Assembly (NCBI RefSeq): GCF_000317025.1
Contig: NC_019689.1
Location: forward strand, 4,922,818 to 4,986,817
Reading direction: 5' to 3'
Length of the DNA: 64,000 nt
Source: Pleurocapsa sp. PCC 7327
GTDB taxonomy: Bacteria; Cyanobacteriota; Cyanobacteriia; Cyanobacteriales; Microcystaceae
The notes under the pieces: model-generated
The model's input: the letters and a program-made list of their open reading frames with translations, nothing else
What the model was told of the DNA's origin: nothing
Databases searched by the model: none
Part shown: positions 47,101-55,670 of the stretch, in pieces
Position numbering within the stretch: the first letter of the stretch is position 1
Layout: every line of letters starts with the position of its first letter
Program-made: the position numbers and the translations under genes

Positions 47101-49014
47101 ATGACTATTGCCAATACTCGCTTTCCCATCGATCTCGGCGCTTATCAACCTCTCAAGCTCGATCCAGCCAATGCCACGCTGACGAGCGAGCAACGAGAGA
47201 TCCTGAAAGCGAATATTCAACTCTGCCGCGATGCGATCGTCTTTTTTACAGCAACTGGTGCTGCCAGAGGAGTAGGCGGTCACACGGGCGGACCATACGA
47301 CACCGTGCCAGAAGTAACGATCCTGGATGCTTTCTTCCGGGAGGCATCGGATAAATTTGTGCCGATTTTCTTTGATGAAGCAGGACATCGAGTAGCCACC
47401 CAATACCTAATGGCTGTTCTACATAGCAAACTCCCAGCCGAACAGCTTCTCCGCTATCGCGAAGCCGATTCCAAGTTACCAGGACATCCTGAATTGGGAC
47501 TAACTCCCGGCGTGAAGTTTAGTTCTGGACGGCTGGGGCATATGTGGCCCTACGTCAACGGCGTGGCAATGGCAAATCCAGGCAAGATAGTGTTCTGTCT
47601 CGGTTCCGATGGTTCCCAGCAGGAAGGCAACGATGCCGAAGCCGCTCGCTTGGCTGTTGCCCAGCATCTCAACGTCAAGCTGATTATTGACGACAACGAT
47701 GTCACCATTGCCGGACATCCTTCTAAATACTTACCCGGCTTCAGCGTCGCCAAAACTTTAACAGGTCATGGGTTGAAGGTACTAGAAGGAGACGGAGAAG
47801 ACTTAGACGATCTCTATAGTCGCCTGTGCGAAGCAGTAAATACTCCCGGCGCGATCGCTCTCATCAACAAACGCCCCATGTGTCCTGGCATTGAAGGGTT
47901 AGAAGGCTCCAACCACGGTCACGATGTAATTTCGGTAGAGTTAGCAATTAAATATCTCGGATCGCGCGGACAAACGGCTGCTGTCGAATACCTTAACAGC
48001 ATTCAGAAACCCAAACAAACCTATACTTTTCTTGGCTCTAGCAACAAATTAGGGGCAAACCGCAACGTGTTTGGAGAAGCGGTGGTTGAAATTTTAAATC
48101 GCATGAGCGAAGCCGAGCGCCAGCAAACCGTAAGAGTTATTGATAGCGATCTAGAAGGATCGTGCGGTTTGAAGAAAATTCACGATGCCCATCCCGAAAT
48201 ATTTATTCCCTCTGGCATCATGGAGAGAGGCAACTTCTCGGCCGCTGCCGGGTTTGGCATGGAAAAGGGCAAGCAAGGGATTTTCGCTACTTTCAGCGCC
48301 TTCTTAGAAATGTGCATCTCAGAAATCACGATGGCAAGGCTAAATTACTCTAACGTTCTCTGCCATTTTTCCCACGCTGGCATAGATGATATGGCAGATA
48401 ACACCTGCCACTTCGGTTTAAATAATATGTTCGCCGACAATGGCTTGGATGATGGCTACGAAACGCGGCTGTACTTTCCGGCAGATGCAAATCAGATGAA
48501 AGCTTGCGTAGAAGCCGTGTTCTTCGATCCTGGATTGCGGTTTATTTTCTCCACCCGTTCTAAAGTTCCCAATATTCTCGACAGCAAGGGCAACGACTTC
48601 TTTGGCAGCGGCTACCAATTTGTTCCCGGTAAAGACGAGGTGATTCGCGAGGGGACACAAGGTTATATCATTAGTTTTGGCGATGCTCTCTACCGTTCCC
48701 TCGATGCCGTAGAGCGTCTCAGACAGGAAGGGCTAGATGTAGGGTTAATTAACAAGCCAACCCTAAACGTTGTCGATGAAGAAATGATGGCAAAAATCGG
48801 CAATGCTCCCTTTGCCCTTGTGGTAGAATCGTTCAACCGTCGAACGGGATTGGGCAGCCGTTTTGGTTCCTGGCTCTTAGAGCGCGGATTTACTCCCAAA
48901 TACGCTTATCTTGGCACTTATCGGGAAGGTTGCGGCGGTCTGTGGGAACAATTCCCGCATCAAGGAATCGATCCGGCAAGCATTATGAGTAAGGTGAAGG
49001 AATTAGTAAAATAA
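47101..49014 (+). CDS. Divergent transketolase-family enzyme
   Basis: 637-residue thiamine-diphosphate enzyme. The ThDP/Mg motif is CLGSDGSQQEGNDAEAARLA, ending in LIIDDNDVTIAGHP. ARGVGGHTGGPYDTVPEV replaces the usual SGHPGxPMGxAP of Calvin-cycle transketolase. FSSGRLGHMWPYVNG and GIEGLEGSNHGHD are other active-site stretches. The pyrimidine-binding domain includes ATFSAFLEMCISEITMARL and CHFSHAGIDDMADNTCHFGL. The C-terminal domain (GYIISFGDALYRSLDAVERL) is intact. The difference from housekeeping transketolase suggests a dedicated sugar-phosphate pathway under the divergent DeoR regulator; the substrate is unknown. Confidence 0.85.
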   Translation: MTIANTRFPIDLGAYQPLKLDPANATLTSEQREILKANIQLCRDAIVFFTATGAARGVGGHTGGPYDTVPEVTILDAFFREASDKFVPIFFDEAGHRVATQYLMAVLHSKLPAEQLLRYREADSKLPGHPELGLTPGVKFSSGRLGHMWPYVNGVAMANPGKIVFCLGSDGSQQEGNDAEAARLAVAQHLNVKLIIDDNDVTIAGHPSKYLPGFSVAKTLTGHGLKVLEGDGEDLDDLYSRLCEAVNTPGAIALINKRPMCPGIEGLEGSNHGHDVISVELAIKYLGSRGQTAAVEYLNSIQKPKQTYTFLGSSNKLGANRNVFGEAVVEILNRMSEAERQQTVRVIDSDLEGSCGLKKIHDAHPEIFIPSGIMERGNFSAAAGFGMEKGKQGIFATFSAFLEMCISEITMARLNYSNVLCHFSHAGIDDMADNTCHFGLNNMFADNGLDDGYETRLYFPADANQMKACVEAVFFDPGLRFIFSTRSKVPNILDSKGNDFFGSGYQFVPGKDEVIREGTQGYIISFGDALYRSLDAVERLRQEGLDVGLINKPTLNVVDEEMMAKIGNAPFALVVESFNRRTGLGSRFGSWLLERGFTPKYAYLGTYREGCGGLWEQFPHQGIDPASIMSKVKELVK

Positions 49015-49030
49015 GCTTAAATTTCAGTTG

Positions 49031-49056
49031 GTAGGATGCTTTGCCAAGCATCCTAC
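49031..49056. terminator. Hairpin downstream of the transketolase-like gene
   Basis: GTAGGATGCTT, loop TGCC, AAGCATCCTAC: a perfect 11-bp stem, 17 bp after the stop. There is no T-run. It may be a terminator or one copy of a GTAGGATGC-type interspersed repeat. Confidence 0.5.
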
Positions 49057-49452
49057 AGAGGAGCGATCGCAATGTTAAAGAAGGCGATCGCGTCTCTAAA
49101 GGACAAATCATTGCCCGAATGAATAGCAATTGGGGCAGAAGGCGCGATCGCAATTCATACACTCATAATTTTCTTCGCTGAGAAACCAAAAACAAATTAG
49201 GGTGTAACCTTTTTACCGCAAAGGTTATACAACTATTTTTGCCTCCTGACTGGAATGCCAAGTTTCTGAGAACTGTGTATAAAGATATTACAATCCCTGG
49301 TTTCTATTGAGAAATTCCGCAGATCGGCGATCCCCTTGTTAGAGTGTGATGGCAGAGTAACTTCTGGTTAATGCTCGGATCTAGGAGACGAAAATACCTA
49401 TGCTCTACATCCATCAATAGTCTATTGAGTCTCAACTTTAGAGGTTTTGGTT
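49057..49452. other. Intergenic region upstream of the SDR gene
   Basis: About 400 bases with three HIP1 sites near its left end. A weak hairpin (TAACCTTT, loop TTACCGC, AAAGGTTA) lies around 49205-49230. No convincing reading frame is visible. The promoter of the SDR gene is presumably at the right end. Confidence 0.4.
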
Positions 49453-50247
49453 ATGAACATTCAGGGAAAGACAGCTCTAGTTACTGGAGCTTCTCGTGGC
49501 ATTGGGCGAGCGATCGCTTTTGAACTGGCACAGCAAGGAGCAAAACGTCTCTTGTTGCTAGCACGGGACGCGGTGCGGTTAGCTGAAGTTGCCAGGGAAA
49601 TCGAAGCACTAGGCGTGGAAGTAGTTATCTTGGCGTTGGATCTGACTCAATCGGTAGAGGTGAACATTGGGCTGGCAAGAGCTTGGCGAGATTATGGGCC
49701 CATTCATCTACTGATCAACTGTGCTGGAGTGGCACACCAAGCATCCTTTTTACAGTCCCAACTATCCCAGGTGTATCAAGAAATCAACGTTAATTTAATT
49801 GGAATGTACACTGTCACCCGTTGTATTGCCCGCCGCATGGCAGCACAAAGAGAAGGAAGAATCGTGAATGTCTCTAGCTTGATGGGCAAGGTAGCAGCAC
49901 CGACGATGGCGACTTATTCAGCGACGAAGTTTGCCATTTTAGGCTTTACCCAATCCTTACGCGGTGAACTAGCTGCCTACAATATTCGAGTGATAGCTTT
50001 GCTGCCATCTTTGACCGATACTGACATGGTGCAGGAATTTCAGCGGTTTCAGTGGGTAGTTCCTATAACTCCCAAGAAAGTAGCTCAGGTACTCGTTGCC
50101 GGACTGCATGAGGAATCGTCTGAAATCTTAGTAGGATGGCAGAGCCATTTAGCGGTGTGGTGTAACCGTATTGCTCCAAGGCTGCTGGAGAGGATTTTAC
50201 TGATGGCTACCCCTATGTCTATTGATAGACAAAAGCACTATCTGTAA
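49453..50247 (+). CDS. Short-chain dehydrogenase/reductase
   Basis: 264-residue classical SDR. TALVTGASRGIGRAIAFELA is the NAD(P) motif at residues 7-26, LINCAGVAHQASFL the NAG-type motif, and VNVSSLMGKVAAPTMATYSA followed by TK the catalytic Ser-Tyr-Lys. The C-terminal 70 residues are more divergent. ATG 49453 is used; a TTG two codons before is less likely. It begins the run of photoprotection genes, but no substrate is evident. A role in isoprenoid, lipid or pigment metabolism is only a guess. Confidence 0.88.
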   Translation: MNIQGKTALVTGASRGIGRAIAFELAQQGAKRLLLLARDAVRLAEVAREIEALGVEVVILALDLTQSVEVNIGLARAWRDYGPIHLLINCAGVAHQASFLQSQLSQVYQEINVNLIGMYTVTRCIARRMAAQREGRIVNVSSLMGKVAAPTMATYSATKFAILGFTQSLRGELAAYNIRVIALLPSLTDTDMVQEFQRFQWVVPITPKKVAQVLVAGLHEESSEILVGWQSHLAVWCNRIAPRLLERILLMATPMSIDRQKHYL

Positions 50248-50466
50248 TAACCAACCAACAGAACAGCGATTTTAAATGGGAGCGAACTGTTGCGATCGCA
50301 GAAGCTCAAAAATAGCGAAAATCTAAAATTTTAGGATTTTGAAGCCGTTTTGTTAACTTTTGTAGCAAAAAATTAATCGAAAAAGCCAGAAAAAGTCTAA
50401 CGGTCGGAATTTTTCTTAAAAATAGTTTACAATGGTTAACAGATTACACAAAACTAGGTGAAACAC

Positions 50467-50868
50467 ATGGCTAACATTGTTGATACTGCAGTTAATGCAG
50501 GTTCTTTTAAAACCCTAGTTGCTGCAATCAAAGCTGCTAATCTGGGAGACACTTTAAAGGGCACTGGTCCATTTACTGTCTTTGCACCCACAGATGAAGC
50601 GTTTGCTAAGCTTCCAGACGGCACATTAGATGCATTGCTTAAAGACATTCCCAAGCTCAAGAAAATCCTGACGTATCATGTCGTTTCGGGCAAGGTGATG
50701 GCATCTGACGTAATTAAGCTGAAGTCAGCTGCCACGGTTGAAGGTTCAAAAGTAAAAATTGACGCTTCCAACGGTGTCAAAGTGAATGATGCTAAAGTCT
50801 CAACACCGGATGTGGTCGCCGATAACGGTGTCATCCACGTCATTGACACAGTATTAATTCCTGCATAA
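50467..50868 (+). CDS. Fasciclin-domain protein
   Basis: 133 residues, a single FAS1 domain without signal peptide. Conserved H1 and H2 boxes are seen: [20 protein letters not shown] and [18 protein letters not shown], with [14 protein letters not shown] between them. Cyanobacterial cytosolic fasciclin proteins of this size are known. ATG 50467 follows GGTGAAACAC; the upstream frame would add only three residues. It is probably monocistronic, with an inverted repeat downstream at 50899-50941. Confidence 0.9.
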   Translation: MANIVDTAVNAGSFKTLVAAIKAANLGDTLKGTGPFTVFAPTDEAFAKLPDGTLDALLKDIPKLKKILTYHVVSGKVMASDVIKLKSAATVEGSKVKIDASNGVKVNDAKVSTPDVVADNGVIHVIDTVLIPA

Positions 50869-50898
50869 GCAAACGCTTAGATAGCGAATCCTATTGGA

Positions 50899-50941
50899 CG
50901 CACCCAACTTTCTACAATTTTTTGTCAGAGAGATGGGTGCG
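50899..50941 (+). terminator. Possible terminator after the fasciclin gene
   Basis: CGCACCCA (50899-50906) pairs with TGGGTGCG (50934-50941) around a 27-base loop that holds a six-T run. The stem is convincing but the loop is long, so a terminator role is uncertain. Confidence 0.35.
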
Positions 50942-50973
50942 CTTCACCTTTCTGACAATATGAGGATACACTA

Positions 50974-51333
50974 ATGTTCGATCTAAATCTTCTGTTTGAG
51001 TTTTCACGCAATCATTGCGTCGCAATTTGTACCTTGATGGTGCCAGCAAATTTGCTGTTAACCTTGCGAACAGTATTGCTGGTAGGACGACTTCGCCCTC
51101 AAGCCCAAGTGCGACAAGCAATGGTTACTGCCAGCTTTTTTGCCTTGACCATGCTGCTACACGTCTTCAGTTGGTTCATCGTTGGAGTGGTCATGGCTCC
51201 GACCTACATTCTGCTAACCCTAGCCTGCGTCTGTCTGAGTCTGAACCTTTGGGCGATCGCTCATTCAACCAGTATGAGCCAACTACTGAGAGCATCGATC
51301 CCTTCATTAGATGCGTCGGGTCAGCATTCATGA
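50974..51333 (+). CDS. Small membrane protein, unknown
   Basis: 119 residues with three hydrophobic segments (VAICTLMVPANLLLTLRTVL, AMVTASFFALTMLLHVFSWF, VVMAPTYILLTLACVCLSLN). Ends are polar. The family is not recognised. ATG 50974 lacks a strong ribosome binding site. A stable hairpin follows its stop by 7 bp. The position within the light-stress locus hints at thylakoid or envelope function, without proof. Confidence 0.6.
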   Translation: MFDLNLLFEFSRNHCVAICTLMVPANLLLTLRTVLLVGRLRPQAQVRQAMVTASFFALTMLLHVFSWFIVGVVMAPTYILLTLACVCLSLNLWAIAHSTSMSQLLRASIPSLDASGQHS

Positions 51334-51340
51334 GGTTCGT

Positions 51341-51361
51341 GCGGCGACGCAGGTTCGCCGC
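51341..51361 (+). terminator. Hairpin terminator, loop CGCAGGT
   Basis: GCGGCGA, loop CGCAGGT, TCGCCGC, then TTT. It is a perfect 7-bp GC-rich stem placed just after the membrane protein stop. The loop is identical to that of the hairpin inserted in the 5-oxoprolinase gene. Confidence 0.5.
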
Positions 51362-51543
51362 TTTAAGAGTTATCCTCCCCGTAACCGATGGTCTAGCGGT
51401 AGCCTTCTGCTGACATTAAGGTAAACTTCCTCCACCGAACAAGCGACTTCTACTTCCACACTGTGCTCAATCATCAAAAACTCTAATCCTATCAAATATT
51501 ATTGTTACAAGCAAAATTTTTAAAAAAATGTTATACTTTGAAC

Positions 51544-51861
51544 ATGAACAAACAAAATACACCCAAAACCATCACCCTTAAAGATAAGGTAGTAGCGCAT
51601 CATATTAGTGATGGAAGTGAATTAATCCCAGCTGAGATACGAGTCAATCCAAGTTTTGATAACAGTCAACTACTTAATACACCTCTCCCAAAAGGTTACA
51701 CCATTGATGATGAGGGAATCATCAATAACTACGCAACCGAACCCGATATGTACTTGGCAGACTATCCCTCACCAGAACAGCAAAAGCGCTATGTCTCCTT
51801 GGGAGCAGGAGCTATGCTACTTGTTGCCACCACATTACTAACTGCATTTGCTGTCAGCTAA
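51544..51861 (+). CDS. ssl1498-family light-harvesting-like protein
   Basis: 105 residues from ATG 51544 (MNKQNTPKTITLKDK). The C-terminal half is the family core: YTIDDEGIINNYATEPDMYL, ADYPSPEQQKRYVSLGAG, then a single membrane span to the end (AMLLVATTLLTAFAVS). The N-terminal 50 residues are an extension. Such proteins are distantly related to high-light-inducible proteins and probably reside in thylakoids. TATACT lies seven bases before the ATG, so the transcript may be leaderless or start further upstream. Confidence 0.85.
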   Translation: MNKQNTPKTITLKDKVVAHHISDGSELIPAEIRVNPSFDNSQLLNTPLPKGYTIDDEGIINNYATEPDMYLADYPSPEQQKRYVSLGAGAMLLVATTLLTAFAVS

Positions 51862-51952
51862 GTGTAACCAGAGCTAGGTATTTCGTTCCAGTCCAAAATA
51901 TCTAGCTAGCATTGATGCTCTAGTTTTCGCCTCAGTATTGGCACAGGAGACA

Positions 51953-52153
51953 GTGATATATCAACCAACCGAACTATCTTTAGAACAGGAATTTCACCTC
52001 AAAAGCTTTGCTGACCAAGTGCAGCATATGTCTCGCAAACAAGCTCAAGAGTTTTTAATTATGCTGCATGAGCAAATGATGATTCGGGAAACAATGTACC
52101 GACATTTTTTGAGGCATGAATGGAATCTAGATTCAGGCACAGTCTTTAAATAA
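51953..52153 (+). CDS. nblA: NblA-family phycobilisome degradation protein
   Basis: NblA marks phycobilisomes for proteolysis under nutrient or light stress. The core matches well: LSLEQEFHLKSFADQVQHMS, RKQAQEFLIMLHEQMMIRET and MYRHFLRHEWNLDS. There is no ATG before the core; GTG 51953 with AGGAG 51945-51949 or TTG 51938 are the choices, giving 66 or 71 residues. It lies just upstream of the first OCP gene on the same strand, linking antenna degradation with antenna quenching. Confidence 0.92.
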   Translation: MIYQPTELSLEQEFHLKSFADQVQHMSRKQAQEFLIMLHEQMMIRETMYRHFLRHEWNLDSGTVFK

Positions 52154-52363
52154 AGCCGACAAAAGACGTTGCTGTGCTTGACATTCATTAATCCTATCTG
52201 CATTGATCGCGCTTTAGATCGATGCTCTCAAACCGTTACAACTTTGTTACATCACTCGTTGCAGATATCACTTTGCACAGTTTTTTCAACTTTCATTGAG
52301 TTTTTCCTCTAAATTTCTGGGCGATTCAATGCTCGTTTAATCCACTATTGGAGTATCGATCTC

Positions 52364-53326
52364 ATGTCTATTACCATCAAGTCTGCTCAGTCTATTTTTC
52401 CTGACACTCAGGTGGCAAGCGTTGTTCCAAGTACAATCGAGCAATTCGTTCGACTCAATGCTGAAGACCAACTGGCATTAATCTGGTTTGCCTATACCGA
52501 AATGGGCAAAACAATTACGGTTGCTGCTCCTGGCGCAACCAGTATGATCTTTGCCCAGAAACTGCTTGACCAGATCAAACAGATGACTCCTACCGAGCAA
52601 ACGCAAGTGATGTGCGATCTAGCCAACAATACCGATACTCCCATCTGCCGTTCTTATGGCTCCTTCACCACAAATCTGAAGTTGGGCTTCTGGAATCAGT
52701 TGGGAGAATGGATGGAACAAGGGATTGTAGCTCCAATTCCCCAAGGCTATCAGCTTTCCGATGAGGGTAATGCGGTGTTAAGGGCAATTCAAGCAGCCGA
52801 TCCAGGACAGCAAATAACCATTTTGCGTAATGCTGTCGTTGATATGGGATTTGACTCAAGTTCTTCTAGCAATCGCCACAAAGTTCGAGAACTTGTAGTT
52901 GTCCCCACTACGATAGCAGCCCGTACCCAAGCGTCTATCGAAGGCGTGACTAACACCGCAGTGCTAAGTTACATCAACAACATGAATGCTAACGACTTTG
53001 AAGGGGCTGTTAACCTGTTCGCACTGAATGGTGCTTTGCAACCACCCTTCCAAAAACCAATAATTGGTCGCGGAGCCGTCCTTGCCTATATGCGGGAAGA
53101 ATGCCAGGGACTCAAATTAATGCCAGAACGAGGCACTATTGAGTCAATGGAAGAGGGATATACCTCCATTAAAGTTACAGGCAAAGTCCAAACTCCTTGG
53201 TTTGGTTCTAGTGTTGGCATGAACATTGCCTGGCGGTTTTTACTCGATCCTCAAGACCAGATTTTCTTTGTAGCAATTGACCTACTGGCATCGCCAAAAG
53301 AACTACTCAACTTAGTCCGTAAATAG
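52364..53326 (+). CDS. ocp: Orange Carotenoid Protein (OCP), first copy
   Basis: Photoactive keto-carotenoid protein that quenches phycobilisome excitation. 320 residues with both domains: the N-terminal helical effector domain (AEDQLALIWFAYTEMGKTIT with the carotenoid-contact Tyr and Trp, LGFWNQLGEWMEQGIVAPIP) and the C-terminal NTF2-like sensor domain (NAVLSYINNMNAND-type, QTPWFGSSVGMNIAWRFLL with the Tyr/Trp hydrogen-bond partners). The arginine needed for phycobilisome binding (Synechocystis Arg155) is conserved in ITILRNAVVDMGFD. Ends KELLNLVRK. GGAG lies 10 bp before ATG 52364. No frp gene is seen nearby. Confidence 0.96.
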   Translation: MSITIKSAQSIFPDTQVASVVPSTIEQFVRLNAEDQLALIWFAYTEMGKTITVAAPGATSMIFAQKLLDQIKQMTPTEQTQVMCDLANNTDTPICRSYGSFTTNLKLGFWNQLGEWMEQGIVAPIPQGYQLSDEGNAVLRAIQAADPGQQITILRNAVVDMGFDSSSSSNRHKVRELVVVPTTIAARTQASIEGVTNTAVLSYINNMNANDFEGAVNLFALNGALQPPFQKPIIGRGAVLAYMREECQGLKLMPERGTIESMEEGYTSIKVTGKVQTPWFGSSVGMNIAWRFLLDPQDQIFFVAIDLLASPKELLNLVRK

Positions 53327-53456
53327 GAAGGTAAACGACTCTCTCAACTTCGCCGATCGCGAATCAGAGAGAGTTAAACATTGCCTTCTACCAAATATTT
53401 TAGACGACTGGTTCATTTTACCTCTCTGGTGTTAAGTATTCAATTTAGGAATCGTT

Positions 53457-53567
53457 ATGTCAAAGAAAAAAGGCAATAGAGAATCTAAAAAACAGAAAAA
53501 ACAATCGGATGGGACTAAGAAGCAAAAGAAAGATCCCAAGAGATATGACGAACCACCGCCTAGGTAG
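53457..53567 (+). CDS. 36-residue lysine-rich small protein (candidate)
   Basis: ATG 53457 to TAG 53565-53567 encodes MSKKKGNRESKKQKKQSDGT then KKQKKDPKRYDEPPPR. Fourteen of 36 residues are lysine and three arginine. TTTAGGA lies seven bases before the ATG. It may bind nucleic acid or acidic surfaces. No family is recognised; low-complexity chance frames can look like this, so confidence is limited. Confidence 0.4.
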   Translation: MSKKKGNRESKKQKKQSDGTKKQKKDPKRYDEPPPR

Positions 53568-53614
53568 TGCTAATTAAAAATTATTAGATTTTAGATAGAT
53601 TTTGACAACATCAC

Positions 53615-53899
53615 CTACCCTCGAAACTGCTCGACCTCTTCGGTGTAACGCATCGGTAGAACATATTCGAGGTTTTCGTGAGGGCGGGCAATGATATGAG
53701 TAAAGAGAACTTGTCCGCCATTGACTCGCTTGACCGTTTCAACCCCCGCAGCAACAGAGGCTTGCACCTCAGATACATTCCCTCTGATAATTACCGTCGC
53801 GCGACCGCTACCATTTTTTTCATACCCGACAAGGAGGATTCTGGCAGCTTTAACCATCGCATCGGCAGCTTCTACGACGGTAGGGAACCCTAGAGTAAT
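53615..53899 (-). pseudogene. CcmK-type carboxysome shell protein lacking its N-terminal end
   Basis: BMC-domain shell protein. [53 protein letters not shown], then [16 protein letters not shown] are the CcmK core. The first ten or so residues (normally MPIAVGMIE) are missing; upstream the frame runs instead into DNA matching the 61.6-kb small gene. Without them translation could only start at the internal ATG 53857, giving an 80-residue product without the first strand. It stands apart from any ccm operon. Confidence 0.75.
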
Positions 53900-54004
53900 A
53901 AAGACTGATAGCGTGATGTAGGTCTGACCGGATCGAGGATGTATTGCATCGTGCAGACCTGCATCTTATTATTTTATTGAAGTAGGCAACGATGCGATCG
54001 CCAG
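53900..54004 (-). pseudogene. Fragment duplicating the 68-residue gene of 61.6 kb
   Basis: About 105 bp are close to identical to 61654-61753, differing by a few substitutions, one missing G in a GGG run and a small insertion near 53970. Its frame joins ccmK sequence as [15 protein letters not shown]. It is therefore a recombination product of two unrelated genes. Confidence 0.75.
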
Positions 54005-54040
54005 CCCGGTTATTTCAACCCCCTATCTGTCGAGGAGCTT

Positions 54041-55627
54041 ATGAAAACCCTATTACTCTACCCTAAGTTTCCCCAGTCCTTTTGGTCTTACGATCGCTTC
54101 ATGGAAATCGCTGGACTTAAAGCCGTCATTCCACCCCTGGGGATCATTACTGTCGCAGCCCTCCTACCAAAAAACTGGGAGATTCGATTTTACGATCGCA
54201 ATGTCAATCCTGAAACAGAAGCCGATTGGGAGTGGTGCGATCTGGTCATCCTCTCTGCCATGTTAGTGCAGAAGTCCGATTTCCACGCCCTGATTCAAAA
54301 AGCCGTGCGATTGAGCAAAAAAGTAGCGGTTGGAGGTCCCTATCCTACCTCTGTACCCCAGGATGCCTTAGAATCCGGCGCACACTATCTTATTCTCGAT
54401 GAAGGAGAATTGACAGTTCCCCTGTTTCTGGATGCGATCGCTCGAGGCGAACCAGCAGGAACTTTCCGTTCTCTTGAAAAACCAGATGTGACACTCAGCC
54501 CCATACCCCGCTTTGACCTGCTCGAGCGAGACGCTTATTTAATGATGGCGGTACAGTTTTCTCGCGGGTGTCCTTTTAACTGCGAATTTTGTGACATTAT
54601 TTCTCTCTACGGGCGCAAACCCCGCACGAAAGAACCGAGCCAGATTTTAGCAGAGTTGCAGGCGATCTATGACTTAGGCTGGCGCGGTTCGGTTTTCATC
54701 GTCGATGACAACTTTATTGGCAATCAGCGCAACGTCAAACGCTTTCTCAGAGAATTGATTCCTTGGATGAAGCAGCGCAATTACCCATTTACTTTCATCA
54801 CTGAAGCCTCGGTCAATTTGGCAGAAGATGATGAATTACTGCACCTGATGGCTGAATCGGGGTTTTATGCCGTCTTTCTGGGGATTGAAACCCCTGACCA
54901 AGATAGCTTGCAACTGACGCGCAAACTGCAAAATACTCGCAATCCACTGGTGGAAGCCTGTCGCAAGATTAATGAAGCAGGTTTGCTGATCTATGCCGGA
55001 TTTATCCTCGGTTTCGATCGAGAGCGTTCTGGTGCGGGGGAAAGGATTCAAGAGTTTGTGGAAGAAACCAGTATTCCTCAACCGATGTTGGGTATCCTTC
55101 AAGCTCCGCCCAACACGGCACTCTGGAATCGTCTCAAGGGAGAGCAGCGTTTAATTGAGGGCGACAGCATTCATCCAACGGGAGATCAGAATACTTTGAT
55201 GAATTTCATTCCCACCCGTCCTATTACGGAAATTGCTAGAGAGTATGTAGAAGGCTTATGGAAATTATATGAACCCACCAACTATCTCAGGCGCTGTTAC
55301 CAACAATGTCTTAGTCTGGGTTTACGTTTAGGACAAAAGCAAACAATGCAGTTCCCTATCGGCAAGGGATTGCGGCTGGTGATTCAGTTAATCTGGCATC
55401 AGGGTATCCGCCGACCGGAAATTCGGGGACAGTTTTGGCGACAATTATGGACGATTTTGCTGAACAAGCCCCAAGTTCTCAATCTGTATTTAGGTTTGTG
55501 CGCTGCTGGAGAGCATTTTTGGGAGTACCGCACCCTAGCTAGAGAACGGATTGCTCAACAGCTAGGTTACGATCCCTTAGAAGCTTCTGCGTCGCCCCAA
55601 CAAGAACCAATGCTCAGAATGGGTTGA
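54041..55627 (+). CDS. B12-binding-domain radical SAM protein (DUF4070 type)
   Basis: 528 residues. The N-terminal cobalamin-binding fold (PPLGIITVAALLPKNWEIRF, VGGPYPTSVPQDALESGAHY) is followed by the radical SAM domain with the cluster motif CPFNCEFCDI near residue 186 and GIETPDQDSL further on. The C-terminal DUF4070-like region continues to YEPTNYLRRCYQQCL. Members methylate or rearrange lipids or natural products; the best-known relative is the hopanoid C-2 methylase HpnP, but I do not claim that activity. It is followed after 43 bp by an SRPBCC gene on the same strand, probably one operon. Confidence 0.88.
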   Translation: MKTLLLYPKFPQSFWSYDRFMEIAGLKAVIPPLGIITVAALLPKNWEIRFYDRNVNPETEADWEWCDLVILSAMLVQKSDFHALIQKAVRLSKKVAVGGPYPTSVPQDALESGAHYLILDEGELTVPLFLDAIARGEPAGTFRSLEKPDVTLSPIPRFDLLERDAYLMMAVQFSRGCPFNCEFCDIISLYGRKPRTKEPSQILAELQAIYDLGWRGSVFIVDDNFIGNQRNVKRFLRELIPWMKQRNYPFTFITEASVNLAEDDELLHLMAESGFYAVFLGIETPDQDSLQLTRKLQNTRNPLVEACRKINEAGLLIYAGFILGFDRERSGAGERIQEFVEETSIPQPMLGILQAPPNTALWNRLKGEQRLIEGDSIHPTGDQNTLMNFIPTRPITEIAREYVEGLWKLYEPTNYLRRCYQQCLSLGLRLGQKQTMQFPIGKGLRLVIQLIWHQGIRRPEIRGQFWRQLWTILLNKPQVLNLYLGLCAAGEHFWEYRTLARERIAQQLGYDPLEASASPQQEPMLRMG

Positions 55628-55670
55628 TTGATTGACCATGATTGCATAGCCCTCTCGATGGAGTGAAATT

